The notes under the pieces: model-generated
What the model saw: the letters and a program-made list of their open reading frames with translations, nothing else
Told to the model about the DNA's origin: nothing
Database searches by the model: none
Program-made: the position numbers and the translations under genes
Assembly: GCA_963665595.2 (NCBI GenBank)
Contig: CAXXJK010000009.1
Location: 1-64,000, forward strand
Direction: 5' to 3'
Length of the DNA stretch: 64,000 nt
Source: G963665595 sp963665595
GTDB lineage: Bacteria > Actinomycetota > Coriobacteriia > Coriobacteriales > CADBOM01
Shown here: one piece after another, positions 1-11,395 of the stretch
Layout: every line of letters starts with the position of its first letter
Numbering within the stretch: position 1 is the stretch's first letter

Positions 1-4090
<4,090 letters not shown>

Positions 4091-4168
4091 CATAGATATT
4101 GAACGGCGAGATTTTGTTTTAATTGATTATATATTCGCTATGCATCTGCCAGGGTGCCTCGTGCAGAC

Positions 4169-4313
4169 GAAGCCTTCTGGTGAGTAGAGTGTCCATGGAG
4201 GAGGGGATCACCCGGTCCCATTCCGAACCCGGTAGTTAAGCCCTCCATCGCCGAAAGTACTGCGGAGTAGTCCGTGGGAGGATAGGAAGACGCTCTCCTC
4301 ACCAGAGGGCTTC
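4169..4313 (+). repeat. Inverted repeat enclosing 5S rRNA (processing stem)
   Basis: GAAGCCTTCTGGTGAG at 4169-4184 pairs with CTCACCAGAGGGCTTC at 4298-4313 over 16 positions with one G-U wobble. The arms extend the usual 5S helix I outward and would form a long duplex in the precursor, a typical maturation substrate for RNase M5 or RNase III type enzymes. No such nuclease gene is in the window. Confidence 0.7.
4181..4301 (+). rRNA. rrf: 5S ribosomal RNA
   Basis: The core CCCGGTCCCATTCCGAACCCGG at about 4211-4232 and the following GTTAAGCCCTCCATCGCCGA are diagnostic of 5S. Helix II pairs CATGGAGGAGGG with CCCTCCATCG. The exact mature ends are uncertain because helix I runs on into a longer flanking duplex; about 120 nt is assumed. 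It is the last gene of the rrn operon in the usual 16S-23S-5S order. Confidence 0.92.
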
Positions 4314-4330
4314 TTTGATTTCTGGCATCG

Positions 4331-4383
4331 AAGTGACGTGAATATCCTATGCGGGCAGAGGACATTCACGTCAGCTTTTTCTT
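4331..4383 (+). terminator. rrn operon terminator
   Basis: The arms TGACGTGAAT (4334-4343) and ATTCACGTCA (4364-4373) are perfectly complementary, with a 20-nt loop, and are followed by GCTTTTTCTT. The position just after 5S fits an intrinsic terminator for the rRNA operon. Confidence 0.75.
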
Positions 4384-4408
4384 GTATAGCAGGTTGTTTT
4401 ACATTGAT

Positions 4409-4440
4409 CATGATATGATCCCATGTATCCATGATGTGAT
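4409..4440 (+). repeat. Direct repeat upstream of the thioesterase gene
   Basis: CATGATATGAT (4409-4419) and CATGATGTGAT (4430-4440) are 11-bp direct repeats with one mismatch and a 21-bp period, that is two helical turns. They lie 37-68 bp before the ATG of the next gene, which suits a regulator site, though an AT-rich coincidence is possible. Confidence 0.3.
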
Positions 4441-4476
4441 TTGATTTTAAGCACTGGTTGATTGGAGAAGGTACTC

Positions 4477-4914
4477 ATGGAAAAAAATGAAGCGAAACAA
4501 GCTACCGGTGGTGCAGCGGAAAATTTTGTTGACCTCCTAAATATAGAAACGGTTCTTGTGGAAGATAAGCGGGTTGTTGTTCGCATGAAAACTGTAAAGC
4601 CTCTACTCCAGCCCTTGGGTTTTCTTCACGGAGGTGCGACGCTATCTCTTTTAGAAACGGCCGCTAGCGTCGGTGCGGCGCATTCTTCTGACTTTGATGA
4701 AAAGCCTTTTGGTGTGCATGTTGATATTCACCATAGACACAGTGGTTTGTTGGGCGATATTATCACGGGCACTGCAGTGTTGGAACACGATCCTTCTCTT
4801 GCCCCTCAAAAACCTGATAGGCGAACTCAGCTATGGAAAGTCACGGCTTGTAATCAAGACGGCGTATTGATCTCAGAAGGTCATGTGGAAGTGCGTATAG
4901 TCAGAGCCTTATAG
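4477..4914 (+). CDS. Hotdog-fold thioesterase (PaaI/YdiI-like)
   Basis: This 145-residue protein fits the single-domain hotdog thioesterases that hydrolyse acyl-CoA or aroyl-CoA esters, a family that includes PaaI and the menaquinone-pathway DHNA-CoA thioesterase. The family signature is clear: HGGATLSLLETAAS, with His51-Gly52-Gly53 and the putative catalytic Glu60, and later a VDIHHRHSG strand and a C-terminal LWKVTACNQDG strand. The ATG chosen has GGAGAAGG six bases upstream; an in-frame TTG 15 bases earlier has no comparable ribosome site. The gene stands alone between the rrn terminator and a long AT-rich gap. The substrate cannot be told from the sequence; a role in menaquinone synthesis is only one possibility. 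Confidence 0.85.
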   Translation: MEKNEAKQATGGAAENFVDLLNIETVLVEDKRVVVRMKTVKPLLQPLGFLHGGATLSLLETAASVGAAHSSDFDEKPFGVHVDIHHRHSGLLGDIITGTAVLEHDPSLAPQKPDRRTQLWKVTACNQDGVLISEGHVEVRIVRAL

Positions 4915-4956
4915 AGAGTAAGATTTGAATGTCTTGAATGTAATATGGTTCAAACA

Positions 4957-4999
4957 CTTATTATCGGAAGAGATAATAAGATGCTCCGATTTTTAGTCA
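4957..4999 (+). terminator. Possible terminator or switching hairpins after the thioesterase gene
   Basis: Two mutually exclusive stems are visible: a perfect 9-bp AT-rich hairpin CTTATTATC/GATAATAAG (4957-4965 with 4972-4980), and ATCGGA/TCCGAT (4963-4968 with 4985-4990) running into TTTTTAG. The second has terminator form but a weak stem. Confidence 0.35.
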
Positions 5000-5314
5000 G
5001 AAAATCTTTGAGCAACAACGCTCATTAAGAATTTTTACTCCTCTTATAAAAATTTCATTTTTTATGTTGTTGAAAACTTCACTATATCTGTGAATAAATT
5101 GGCAACTCAATTTTTGTTTTCACAAAATTGTGAAAACTCTTACGGCGCACATCTGTTCTTATGTGAAAAAATCTTGGGAAAAGTACAACAATTTCCTTGA
5201 AAATACAAAAAATAGGAACAAGTATTACGATAATCCTATCTTCTTTTAAATGAAGATGTTACTATGCTCCCACCCTCCATAGACAGCGTCGATACCTCAG
5301 AAGAGGAGGAACAA
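5000..5314 (+). promoter_or_regulatory. AT-rich gene-free region with operator-like repeats before the BTAD regulator
   Basis: There is no gene in this stretch. It contains a near-perfect dyad, TTTTCACAA-AA-TTGTGAAAA, at 5117-5136. The motif TGTGAA occurs three times on the same strand, at 5089, 5129 and 5162, spaced 40 and 33 bp. SARP-type regulators are known to bind short direct repeats, so this could be an autoregulatory site. I could not place a confident -35/-10 pair. Confidence 0.4.
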
Positions 5315-7339
5315 ATGGAATACTTAGAATCGTCTCGTTGCCAAGGGTTACAACCTCGTTTTGTTCCACGGAGTAAACGAAGTTTTAGCAAGGATTTTCT
5401 TGTTAATAATCGAGCTGAGCGTGGAAAGATGCTTTGTGTGATATCACCATTTGGTTCGGGGAAGACAGACTTTGCAATTTCATTTGCTCGAGAGATATAT
5501 GGATTTAAGAGAACATATTGGTTCGATGCAAGCGCACCGCTTTTTAGTGTTGTTTACAAACAGGGGAAGTTTGAAAATTTCCTTATTAATGAGAGCGAGC
5601 GATATCCTGACTCGACGCTCCTTTTGATTGTTGATAATTTGCCGGCGGTAAATGTCGGCGAGATGAATGAACGCCTCGCTCTTTTTAAGCGTCTTCTGGC
5701 TTGCGGCTATGAAATAATTTTGTTGTGTGCTTCGCTTACTGGCGTTATGGTTGCAAGAACGCTCTCGCTTTATCCAACCGAAGCGGTCCGAGTGATTTCT
5801 GGTAACAAGCTGATGGTCAGACCGTGCACAGGAGAAGTTCTTCACAAGAATCTTAGGGCTTTTTACGATAGCGATTATCCGGCATCTGTTGTGCAACTTG
5901 CTTCTCTGGTGTTGCTTTTTACTAAAGGATCGTTTGATAATTTATCAAATAAACTTGGTGTTAAGATTGCGACCGAGGATATCATGTTTTTGGAGAATTT
6001 CTTTCCATTCTTCGGGACTGATTCAAAGCAAAAGACATTTGGTATGCCAAGTGTTGATCTTGGAAAATATTTTGATGAACTCTATATTTCTCTAGTTCAA
6101 GAAGCATATGTTCATTTTGGGAAAAAGATCGCGCTAAGAACTGCCGTTGTGGAACGTTGTACGGAATACTACGATTATGCTCTTCACACTGGTGAGACAT
6201 CGCGCGCAGTCGAAATCGAGCGTTTCTCTCGCCGCATGCGTTGTCAGTTTTCTACTGATAGTGCTCAGTGGGGTATTGAAAGTATCAGTAGCAATACATG
6301 TTCTGCACCCACTCAGAAGAAGCCATTAGAAAAACCGGGTTATGCTACTAGGACGAGCGAGATTGCGTCTATGAAGACGCTTTCTTCTCCAAAAGTCAGT
6401 CCCACACCAGGTAATTCTGATGATAGCCACAACCTTACCGAGGATTCTTTGGCAGAAAATGACGAAACTGATTCAGCCAACGTGTCAATGGACAAGGGGG
6501 GTGGAAAAGCCGAGCACATTGATGCGAAGTTAGGACTGGAGGACTGTCCAAAGCTGAGCATCAGTTTGCTCGGCGGCTTCTCGGTAAAAATTGCGGATCA
6601 AATTATTGATAACACGCTTTGGCAGCGGCAGAAGGCAAAGATGCTTCTGGTTCATCTTGTTCTTGCTACGGGACATGAAATTTCGCGCGAGCATATAATT
6701 AATCTACTTTGGCCGGATCTCGAAGAGGCAAAAGCACGTAGTTGCTTATACGTTACTTGCGGTGAGTTGCGAAAGATTTTGCGACATGAATACTATCCAC
6801 GCTTTCCGTACATGCGTAACATCGGAAATCTTTATAGTATCGATGAATCATTGGTTATATCCGATGTCGCTCGTTTCGAACAATTGACCCGAGAATTAAC
6901 ATTTGGCGACATATCGGAAGAAGGCGTTATTTCCTTTTGTTGTGAGCTTGAGAACATATATCGAGGCGATCTTCTTGCGGGTCAAAAATGTGATCGGCAT
7001 GTTGAAGCGGTACGTATCAGATATAAAAACATGTATATTGAAGCACTTATCACTGGCGTATATCGACTGCTCAAATTAGGCGATCCCCATAAGGCGTTTT
7101 GGTTTGCGCAGCGTGTCATGGAACAGAGCGAGATGAGCGAAGAGTCTCTTTGTGCGCTTATGTGTGCGCATGCAGCGCTTGGACAACGAGGAGCTGCTAT
7201 TGAAACGTATGTTAAGATCAAGGATACGCTTGCAGAAGAGTATGGTATCAATCCGTCAACAAAAACAACTTGTTTATTTGAACATATAGTAAAGGAAGAG
7301 GATTTTTTATCTACTCTGGGCTTACGTTCGGTGGGATAA
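5315..7339 (+). CDS. Large transcriptional regulator: N-terminal P-loop ATPase, C-terminal winged-helix plus BTAD (SARP-like)
   Basis: The 674-residue protein has three recognisable parts. Near residues 38-60 is a Walker A loop, SPFGSGKTD, where the first Gly of the consensus is Ser; LLLIVDN about 60 residues later is a probable Walker B. A polar linker (about 320-410) follows. From about 413 comes an OmpR/SARP-type winged helix (LSISLLGGFSVKI ... QKAKMLLVHLV ... EHIINLLWPD) and then a bacterial transcriptional activation domain to the end. Such proteins are signal-responsive activators, but the target and ligand are unknown. ATG 5315 is preferred because AGAGGAGG sits just upstream; an earlier ATG at 5264 would add 17 acidic residues and has no clear ribosome site. 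It is flanked by a gene-free operator-like region and transcribed alone. Confidence 0.8.
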   Translation: MEYLESSRCQGLQPRFVPRSKRSFSKDFLVNNRAERGKMLCVISPFGSGKTDFAISFAREIYGFKRTYWFDASAPLFSVVYKQGKFENFLINESERYPDSTLLLIVDNLPAVNVGEMNERLALFKRLLACGYEIILLCASLTGVMVARTLSLYPTEAVRVISGNKLMVRPCTGEVLHKNLRAFYDSDYPASVVQLASLVLLFTKGSFDNLSNKLGVKIATEDIMFLENFFPFFGTDSKQKTFGMPSVDLGKYFDELYISLVQEAYVHFGKKIALRTAVVERCTEYYDYALHTGETSRAVEIERFSRRMRCQFSTDSAQWGIESISSNTCSAPTQKKPLEKPGYATRTSEIASMKTLSSPKVSPTPGNSDDSHNLTEDSLAENDETDSANVSMDKGGGKAEHIDAKLGLEDCPKLSISLLGGFSVKIADQIIDNTLWQRQKAKMLLVHLVLATGHEISREHIINLLWPDLEEAKARSCLYVTCGELRKILRHEYYPRFPYMRNIGNLYSIDESLVISDVARFEQLTRELTFGDISEEGVISFCCELENIYRGDLLAGQKCDRHVEAVRIRYKNMYIEALITGVYRLLKLGDPHKAFWFAQRVMEQSEMSEESLCALMCAHAALGQRGAAIETYVKIKDTLAEEYGINPSTKTTCLFEHIVKEEDFLSTLGLRSVG

Positions 7340-7524
7340 TCAAGTGAGGAATGATGCCATCTCTGCGACAACTTCATTGCCGAGACCTATTTAGTGGGAT
7401 TGCCGAGTGCCGTCTGCAAGTTCTGTTCGGTGGAAAATTGACGATCTTTGTATCAAACGAGTAATTGTATGACATAATGAGCAGCACTTGGAACGATGTT
7501 TTCAAACGATGTGAAGGAGTCATT

Positions 7525-7758
7525 ATGTTGGATTTTGCACAGGTTGATGAGGTGCTGAATTTGGTTCGTCCTGCTCTCCAGGCAGATGGTGGTAATGTAA
7601 AACTGATCGATGTTGATCAAGACGGCGTGGTGACCGTTGAGCTGGAGGGTTCTTGCAAAGGTTGTCCCATGTCTCAGCTTACCTTAGCTCACAGTGTAGA
7701 GCGTATTCTTAAAGAGCAGTTGCCAGAGGTTACCAAGGTTGTCCCTGCCAGTCTGTAG
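7525..7758 (+). CDS. NifU C-terminal domain (Nfu-type) Fe-S cluster carrier
   Basis: This 77-residue stand-alone Nfu domain carries the paired cysteines CKGC (GSCKGCPMS) that bind a bridging 4Fe-4S cluster between two protomers and pass it to apo-proteins. The DGGNVKLIDVD strand before it is also typical. The start is ATG 7525 with AAGGAG seven bases upstream; a reading from 7465 lacks a ribosome site and adds non-conserved residues. No other Fe-S assembly gene is adjacent. The radical-SAM proteins elsewhere in the window (HemW, MtaB, the SOS-linked rSAM) are plausible clients, which is inference only. Confidence 0.93.
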   Translation: MLDFAQVDEVLNLVRPALQADGGNVKLIDVDQDGVVTVELEGSCKGCPMSQLTLAHSVERILKEQLPEVTKVVPASL

Positions 7759-7780
7759 TTATGCTATTGACGGTCCATTT

Positions 7781-7820
7781 ACAGGCCTTGCCTCAGGAGA
7801 GTCGGGGCCTGTCTGCTTTT
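7781..7820 (+). terminator. Intrinsic terminator after the Nfu gene
   Basis: ACAGGCC (7781-7787) pairs with GGCCTGT (7806-7812), followed by CTGCTTTTAAAA. It separates the Nfu gene from dcd. Confidence 0.65.
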
Positions 7821-7844
7821 AAAATATGAGAGAGGACTCTTTTC

Positions 7845-8402
7845 ATGGTTTTGTCCGATAGATCAATACGGTTGGAAATGGAAAGCGGACGTATTATTGT
7901 TAGCCCTTGTAATATTGATGATCTACAGCCTTCAAGTCTCGATCTTCATCTAGGCTCCGATTTTCGTGTATTTAGAAACTCACGCTATGTTTTTATTGAT
8001 CCGTGCCAATCCCAACCAGATCTCACGGAACTTATTGAGGCATCAACGGTTGATCCGTTTGTGCTGCATCCGGGAGAATTTGCTTTAGGCTCTACACTTG
8101 AGCGAATTAAACTACCTGATGATCTTCTGGGGCGTTTGGAGGGTAAGAGTTCGCTGGGCCGCTTGGGCCTTATGATTCACTCAACAGCGGGCTATGTTGA
8201 TCCTGGTTGGGATGGATTTTTGACCCTTGAACTCTCAAATGTTGCGAATCTGCCTATTCTTCTTACGCCGGGTATGAAAATAGGGCAAATTTCGTTCAAT
8301 CGAATGTCTACGCCCGTTGATCGTCCCTATGGTACCCCCGGTCTCGGTAGTCACTATCAAGGGCAGAGGGGCCCGACACCTTCTCGTCCTTTAGAGAGAT
8401 AG
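7845..8402 (+). CDS. dcd: dCTP deaminase, probably bifunctional (dCTP deaminase/dUTPase)
   Basis: Converts dCTP to dUTP, and in the bifunctional form on to dUMP, feeding thymidylate synthesis. The 185 residues match the family length. Conserved blocks are PSSLDLHLG near residue 28, GKSSLGRLG and HSTAGYVDPGWDG near 105-125, then LTLELSNVANLPI and PGMKIGQISF. The VANLPI...PGMKIGQ text is close to the mycobacterial bifunctional enzyme as I remember it, so a dCTP-to-dUMP reaction is likely but not proven. ATG follows GAGAGAGGA. It is followed nine bases after its stop by a small Cys-rich gene, so the two are probably co-transcribed. Confidence 0.92.
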   Translation: MVLSDRSIRLEMESGRIIVSPCNIDDLQPSSLDLHLGSDFRVFRNSRYVFIDPCQSQPDLTELIEASTVDPFVLHPGEFALGSTLERIKLPDDLLGRLEGKSSLGRLGLMIHSTAGYVDPGWDGFLTLELSNVANLPILLTPGMKIGQISFNRMSTPVDRPYGTPGLGSHYQGQRGPTPSRPLER

Positions 8403-8411
8403 GAGATGCCG

Positions 8412-8753
8412 ATGCCTAACTGTTGGGAACTTCGCGGGTGCGATGAGGAGATGTCCTCTCGCTGCCCACACAATGGCGACGCAAAAGGTATTTACTCTCC
8501 TTGTCCAGCCGACTGCTTCTATGCAGACTGCACTCGTCAGAATCGTGAGGTCGCAACGGATTTTAACATTCTTCTTGATCCTTCTGTTGATCGTACGATT
8601 GCAAAGAAAGAATGTTGTACATTTTGCTCGTTCTTCTTGACTCACGCACCGCATGTGGGCAAGAATCAAGGAACTCCATTACCCGCTCAAACTGAACAGG
8701 TAACCATGGAGGACTTGAGGTCAGCTTGTTCTACCGAAAAAGACTGCACATAG
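8412..8753 (+). CDS. Small cysteine-rich protein with CW-type motif, function unknown
   Basis: The 113-residue protein has 11 cysteines. It opens NCWELRGC (Cys4, Cys10), then RCP (Cys18) and SPCPADCFYADC (Cys31, 35, 40), which resembles the CWE...C...CP pattern of so-called two-CW metal-binding proteins. A second group ECCTFC (Cys68, 69, 72) and a terminal ACSTEKDC (Cys106, 112) follow. Metal or Fe-S binding is likely from cysteine spacing; the function is not known to me. ATG 8412 is preferred over 8406 because AGGAG is then six bases away. It lies between dcd and lgt on the same strand. There is no signal peptide or membrane segment. Confidence 0.75.
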   Translation: MPNCWELRGCDEEMSSRCPHNGDAKGIYSPCPADCFYADCTRQNREVATDFNILLDPSVDRTIAKKECCTFCSFFLTHAPHVGKNQGTPLPAQTEQVTMEDLRSACSTEKDCT

Positions 8754-8772
8754 GGAATGGTGACGAAGCAGG

Positions 8773-9657
8773 ATGTTTCTTCAGACTATATATGATGTGA
8801 CCAACCCCGTTGCCTTTGCTGTGGGCCCTCTTACCGTTCGGTGGTACGGGCTGGCATATCTCGCCGCTTTTTTCTTTGGCGCTCTGATTATATGGAGAAT
8901 AGGGAAACGCTGGAAACTGGCGATATCTGTTGATGACGTTCTCACCATTATTATCGGCGTTGTGATAGGCGCGGTTATCGGTGGTAGACTCGGCTATGTG
9001 CTGTTCTACGGTAATGGGTATTATTTTTCGCACCCATTGGAGATACTGATGTTCAGCGAAGGAGGGATGTCGTTTCATGGCGGATTCATAGGAGTCGTCA
9101 TAAGCGGTATTATTACTTCACGAATGACGAAAATTCCATTTCTTACCTTGGCCGATCTGGGCGTGATTGCTACACCAATAGGGCTCTTCTTTGGGCGTTG
9201 TGCAAACTTTATAAACAGTGAACTTTGGGGCGGTGTAACTAATCTTCCGTGGGGTGTAGTTTTTTATCGAGATGTCTCAGCGGGACTTCTTCCGCGTCAG
9301 CCGACACAACTCTATGAGGCTTTACTTGAGGGTCTGGTCCTTTTTGCGATACTTTTTATTTTATCAAGGAAAGAGCCTCCGTATAGTCGTGGGACGTTCT
9401 TCGGGCTCTTTCTAGTGCTTTATGGTGTGTTCAGAATAGCTGTTGAGTTTGTGCGTGAACCCGATGTACAGCTGGGTTATCTGTTCGGCGGTTGGGTCAC
9501 CATGGGCATGGTATTGAGCGTTCCTTTGATCGTCGCGGGAATCATATTATTGATCTATGCTCATAAAGCTCAGCTTCCTCAAGAGGGCAGTAGACGCCTT
9601 GAGACAGATTTGGCTCAAAATGATGCCAAGCAAGATGCTTCTGCAAAAGAGAAGTGA
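8773..9657 (+). CDS. lgt: Prolipoprotein diacylglyceryl transferase
   Basis: Membrane enzyme that transfers a diacylglyceryl group from phosphatidylglycerol to the lipobox cysteine of prelipoproteins. The signature GRCANFINSELWG is present at about residues 138-150, and an MSFHGGFIG block lies near 100. Several membrane helices are spread over 294 residues, the usual size. The C-terminal 30 residues are charged and poorly conserved. A 19-bp gap after the CW protein suggests co-transcription. One possible client in the window is the Tat-exported flavoprotein at 30-32.5 kb, which has a lipobox-like Cys. Confidence 0.96.
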   Translation: MFLQTIYDVTNPVAFAVGPLTVRWYGLAYLAAFFFGALIIWRIGKRWKLAISVDDVLTIIIGVVIGAVIGGRLGYVLFYGNGYYFSHPLEILMFSEGGMSFHGGFIGVVISGIITSRMTKIPFLTLADLGVIATPIGLFFGRCANFINSELWGGVTNLPWGVVFYRDVSAGLLPRQPTQLYEALLEGLVLFAILFILSRKEPPYSRGTFFGLFLVLYGVFRIAVEFVREPDVQLGYLFGGWVTMGMVLSVPLIVAGIILLIYAHKAQLPQEGSRRLETDLAQNDAKQDASAKEK

Positions 9658-9682
9658 CCTGTTGCGCTATTCATCTGACCGA

Positions 9683-9708
9683 AAAGTGCGCGTTGTCTAG
9701 CGCATTTG
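9683..9708 (+). terminator. Weak terminator candidate after lgt
   Basis: AAGTGCGC and GCGCATTT can pair over eight positions (one G-U) around the loop GTTGTCTA, followed by TTTGTC. The run of T is short, so termination may be partial. Confidence 0.35.
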
Positions 9709-9872
9709 TCAGGCGTGCTTGTAGAATTTGAAAAAAGAGTGGCTCGTACACAGTTTATGGAAATGGAAACGCTGATAATGATATCTGAGGGCTTTGTCCT
9801 ATAATCATGTTTCGGTACTCATATGCACAGGTTCACCGCCCTGTTTACAATAGATAGGAAAGGTTTCTGACT

Positions 9873-10631
9873 ATGTCTGGACATTCAAAATGGGCCACGA
9901 CCAAACATCGTAAGGCCGCTCAGGACGCAAAACGTTCAGCTCTTTTTTCTAAACTTTCACGAAATATCACCGTAGCTGCTAAAGAAGGTGGCGATCCGAA
10001 CCCGGAAAACAATGCCTCGCTCGCTGCTGCAATTCAAAAGGCAAAGGGTTATTCTCTTCCTAAGGATAAGATTGATACTGCAATAAAGAAGGCATTTACT
10101 GGTAGCGGCGATGGTGCTCATTTTGAGACGGTCATTTATGAGGGGTATGGGCCTTGTGGCGTTGCCATTTACTGCGATGCCTTGACTGATAATCGAAATC
10201 GTACTGCGGCTGATGTGCGTTCAGCGTTTACTCATCATGGTGGCAACCTCGGCACAACTGGTTCGGTTGCGTTTCAATTTGAACGAAAAGGGCAAATCAT
10301 TCTTGATAAAGCCGTGTGCGAGGATGAAGACGAATTCATGATGGTAGTCGCGGAAGCCGGCGGCGATGATTATGAAGACGGTGGGGAAGAATGGCTTGTA
10401 TACACTGATCCTACGGCCCTAGGGACTGTGCGCGATGCACTGGGGGCTCAAGGGATTGAAATCAAAGGCGCTGAGCTTACCATGCTTCCTACAACACCCG
10501 CCGATATGAGCGTGTCTGATGCGCGAAAAGTTATGCGCCTGGTTGATAAATTAGAAGAACTTGAAGATCTGCAAAACGTTTACCATACCATGAACATTAC
10601 AGAGGAGATAGCCGAGGCTCTCGACGAATAA
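9873..10631 (+). CDS. yebC: YebC/PmpR family regulator or translation factor
   Basis: A 252-residue YebC/TACO1 family protein. It starts with the family hallmark MSGHSKWATTKHRKA; YEGYGPCGVAIYCDALTDNRNRT and GGNLGTTGSVAFQF blocks follow near residues 85-135. Members are described as DNA-binding regulators (PmpR) and, more recently, as factors that relieve ribosome stalling. In many genomes yebC lies next to ruvCAB, as it does here, although a strong terminator and a separate SOS promoter divide them. ATG follows AGGAAAGG. Confidence 0.95.
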   Translation: MSGHSKWATTKHRKAAQDAKRSALFSKLSRNITVAAKEGGDPNPENNASLAAAIQKAKGYSLPKDKIDTAIKKAFTGSGDGAHFETVIYEGYGPCGVAIYCDALTDNRNRTAADVRSAFTHHGGNLGTTGSVAFQFERKGQIILDKAVCEDEDEFMMVVAEAGGDDYEDGGEEWLVYTDPTALGTVRDALGAQGIEIKGAELTMLPTTPADMSVSDARKVMRLVDKLEELEDLQNVYHTMNITEEIAEALDE

Positions 10632-10676
10632 TGCGGCTCCTATCTGGTTTGTTGTGGGCAGAACATGGGTATGTAC

Positions 10677-10710
10677 AAGCACTTCGAATCAATCGAAGTG
10701 CTTTTGTTTT
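10677..10710 (+). terminator. Intrinsic terminator after yebC
   Basis: An 11-bp perfect stem AAGCACTTCGA / TCGAAGTGCTT with a 5-nt loop ATCAA is followed by TTGTTTT. It isolates yebC from the ruv operon. Confidence 0.85.
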
Positions 10711-10769
10711 GTGCCTAATGCTGTTTTGCAACAGTAAACAGTTTGCGATAATCATCGGGCTATAACTAC

Positions 10770-10798
10770 TTTACGAGCGAACATGTGTTCGCTATAAT
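10770..10798 (+). promoter_or_regulatory. ruvC promoter with perfect LexA (Cheo) box in the spacer
   Basis: -35 TTTACG (10770-10775), a 17-bp spacer and -10 TATAAT (10793-10798). The spacer is filled by the perfect 16-bp palindrome GCGAACATGTGTTCGC (10777-10792), which matches the Gram-positive LexA consensus CGAACRNRYGTTYC in all but the last base. LexA bound here would block RNA polymerase, so ruvCAB should be SOS-induced. Confidence 0.88.
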
Positions 10799-10864
10799 GA
10801 TAGAAAAGTTTTGGAAAAATAGAACGCTTTTCTTTATTACTACTAACAAGGGATAACTGGATTA

Positions 10865-11395
10865 ATGACGAAATCGCTATTTATATTGGGCATCGATCCA
10901 GGCCTTGCTCATACTGGGTGGGGCGTGATAGAAGTAGCAGGTACGAGGAAAAGTTGTTTGGCATATGGGTGCATTGTTACTACCGCCGATGAGGCACTCT
11001 CCTTTCGTCTTAAGCGCATCTACGACGGTATTGATCAGACGATTGAGATGTATCATCCCACGGAAGTCGGCGTAGAGTTAGTGTACTTTGGGGCAAATTC
11101 AAAAAGCGCTATCGCTACCGGTCAGGCGAGAGGGGCAGCTTTGGTTGCAACAGCGAACCATGGTTTGTTGGTGGGGGAATATACGCCGCTCCAAATAAAA
11201 CAAACGGTTACTGGGGTTGGCAGTGCGGACAAAACGCAGGTGCAATACATGGTTCGTTCACTACTGGGTCTTGATCATACGCCTCATCCAGATCATGCGT
11301 CAGACGCACTTGCGGCTGCGATATCTCAGTCGAATTATCGTCTCCACAATAATCTTACTGCTGCCATGGAGCAAAACAGAAAGAGGGCAGAATAG
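10865..11395 (+). CDS. ruvC: Crossover junction endodeoxyribonuclease RuvC
   Basis: Holliday-junction resolvase. The 176 residues carry the RNase H-fold acidic tetrad: Asp in GIDPGLAHTGWG near residue 10, Glu in GVELVYFG near 70, and two Asp in HPDHASDALAAAI near 141-147. First gene of ruvC-ruvA-ruvB, with its stop overlapping the ruvA GTG (TAGTG). Transcription should start about 60 bp upstream, from a promoter carrying a LexA box. It is at the usual length and I see nothing missing. Confidence 0.97.
   Translation: MTKSLFILGIDPGLAHTGWGVIEVAGTRKSCLAYGCIVTTADEALSFRLKRIYDGIDQTIEMYHPTEVGVELVYFGANSKSAIATGQARGAALVATANHGLLVGEYTPLQIKQTVTGVGSADKTQVQYMVRSLLGLDHTPHPDHASDALAAAISQSNYRLHNNLTAAMEQNRKRAE

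Noticed and set aside
7438..7478. TTGACG with CATAAT as a promoter for the Nfu gene
   Set aside because: Spacing between the elements is about 29 bp, far from 17.
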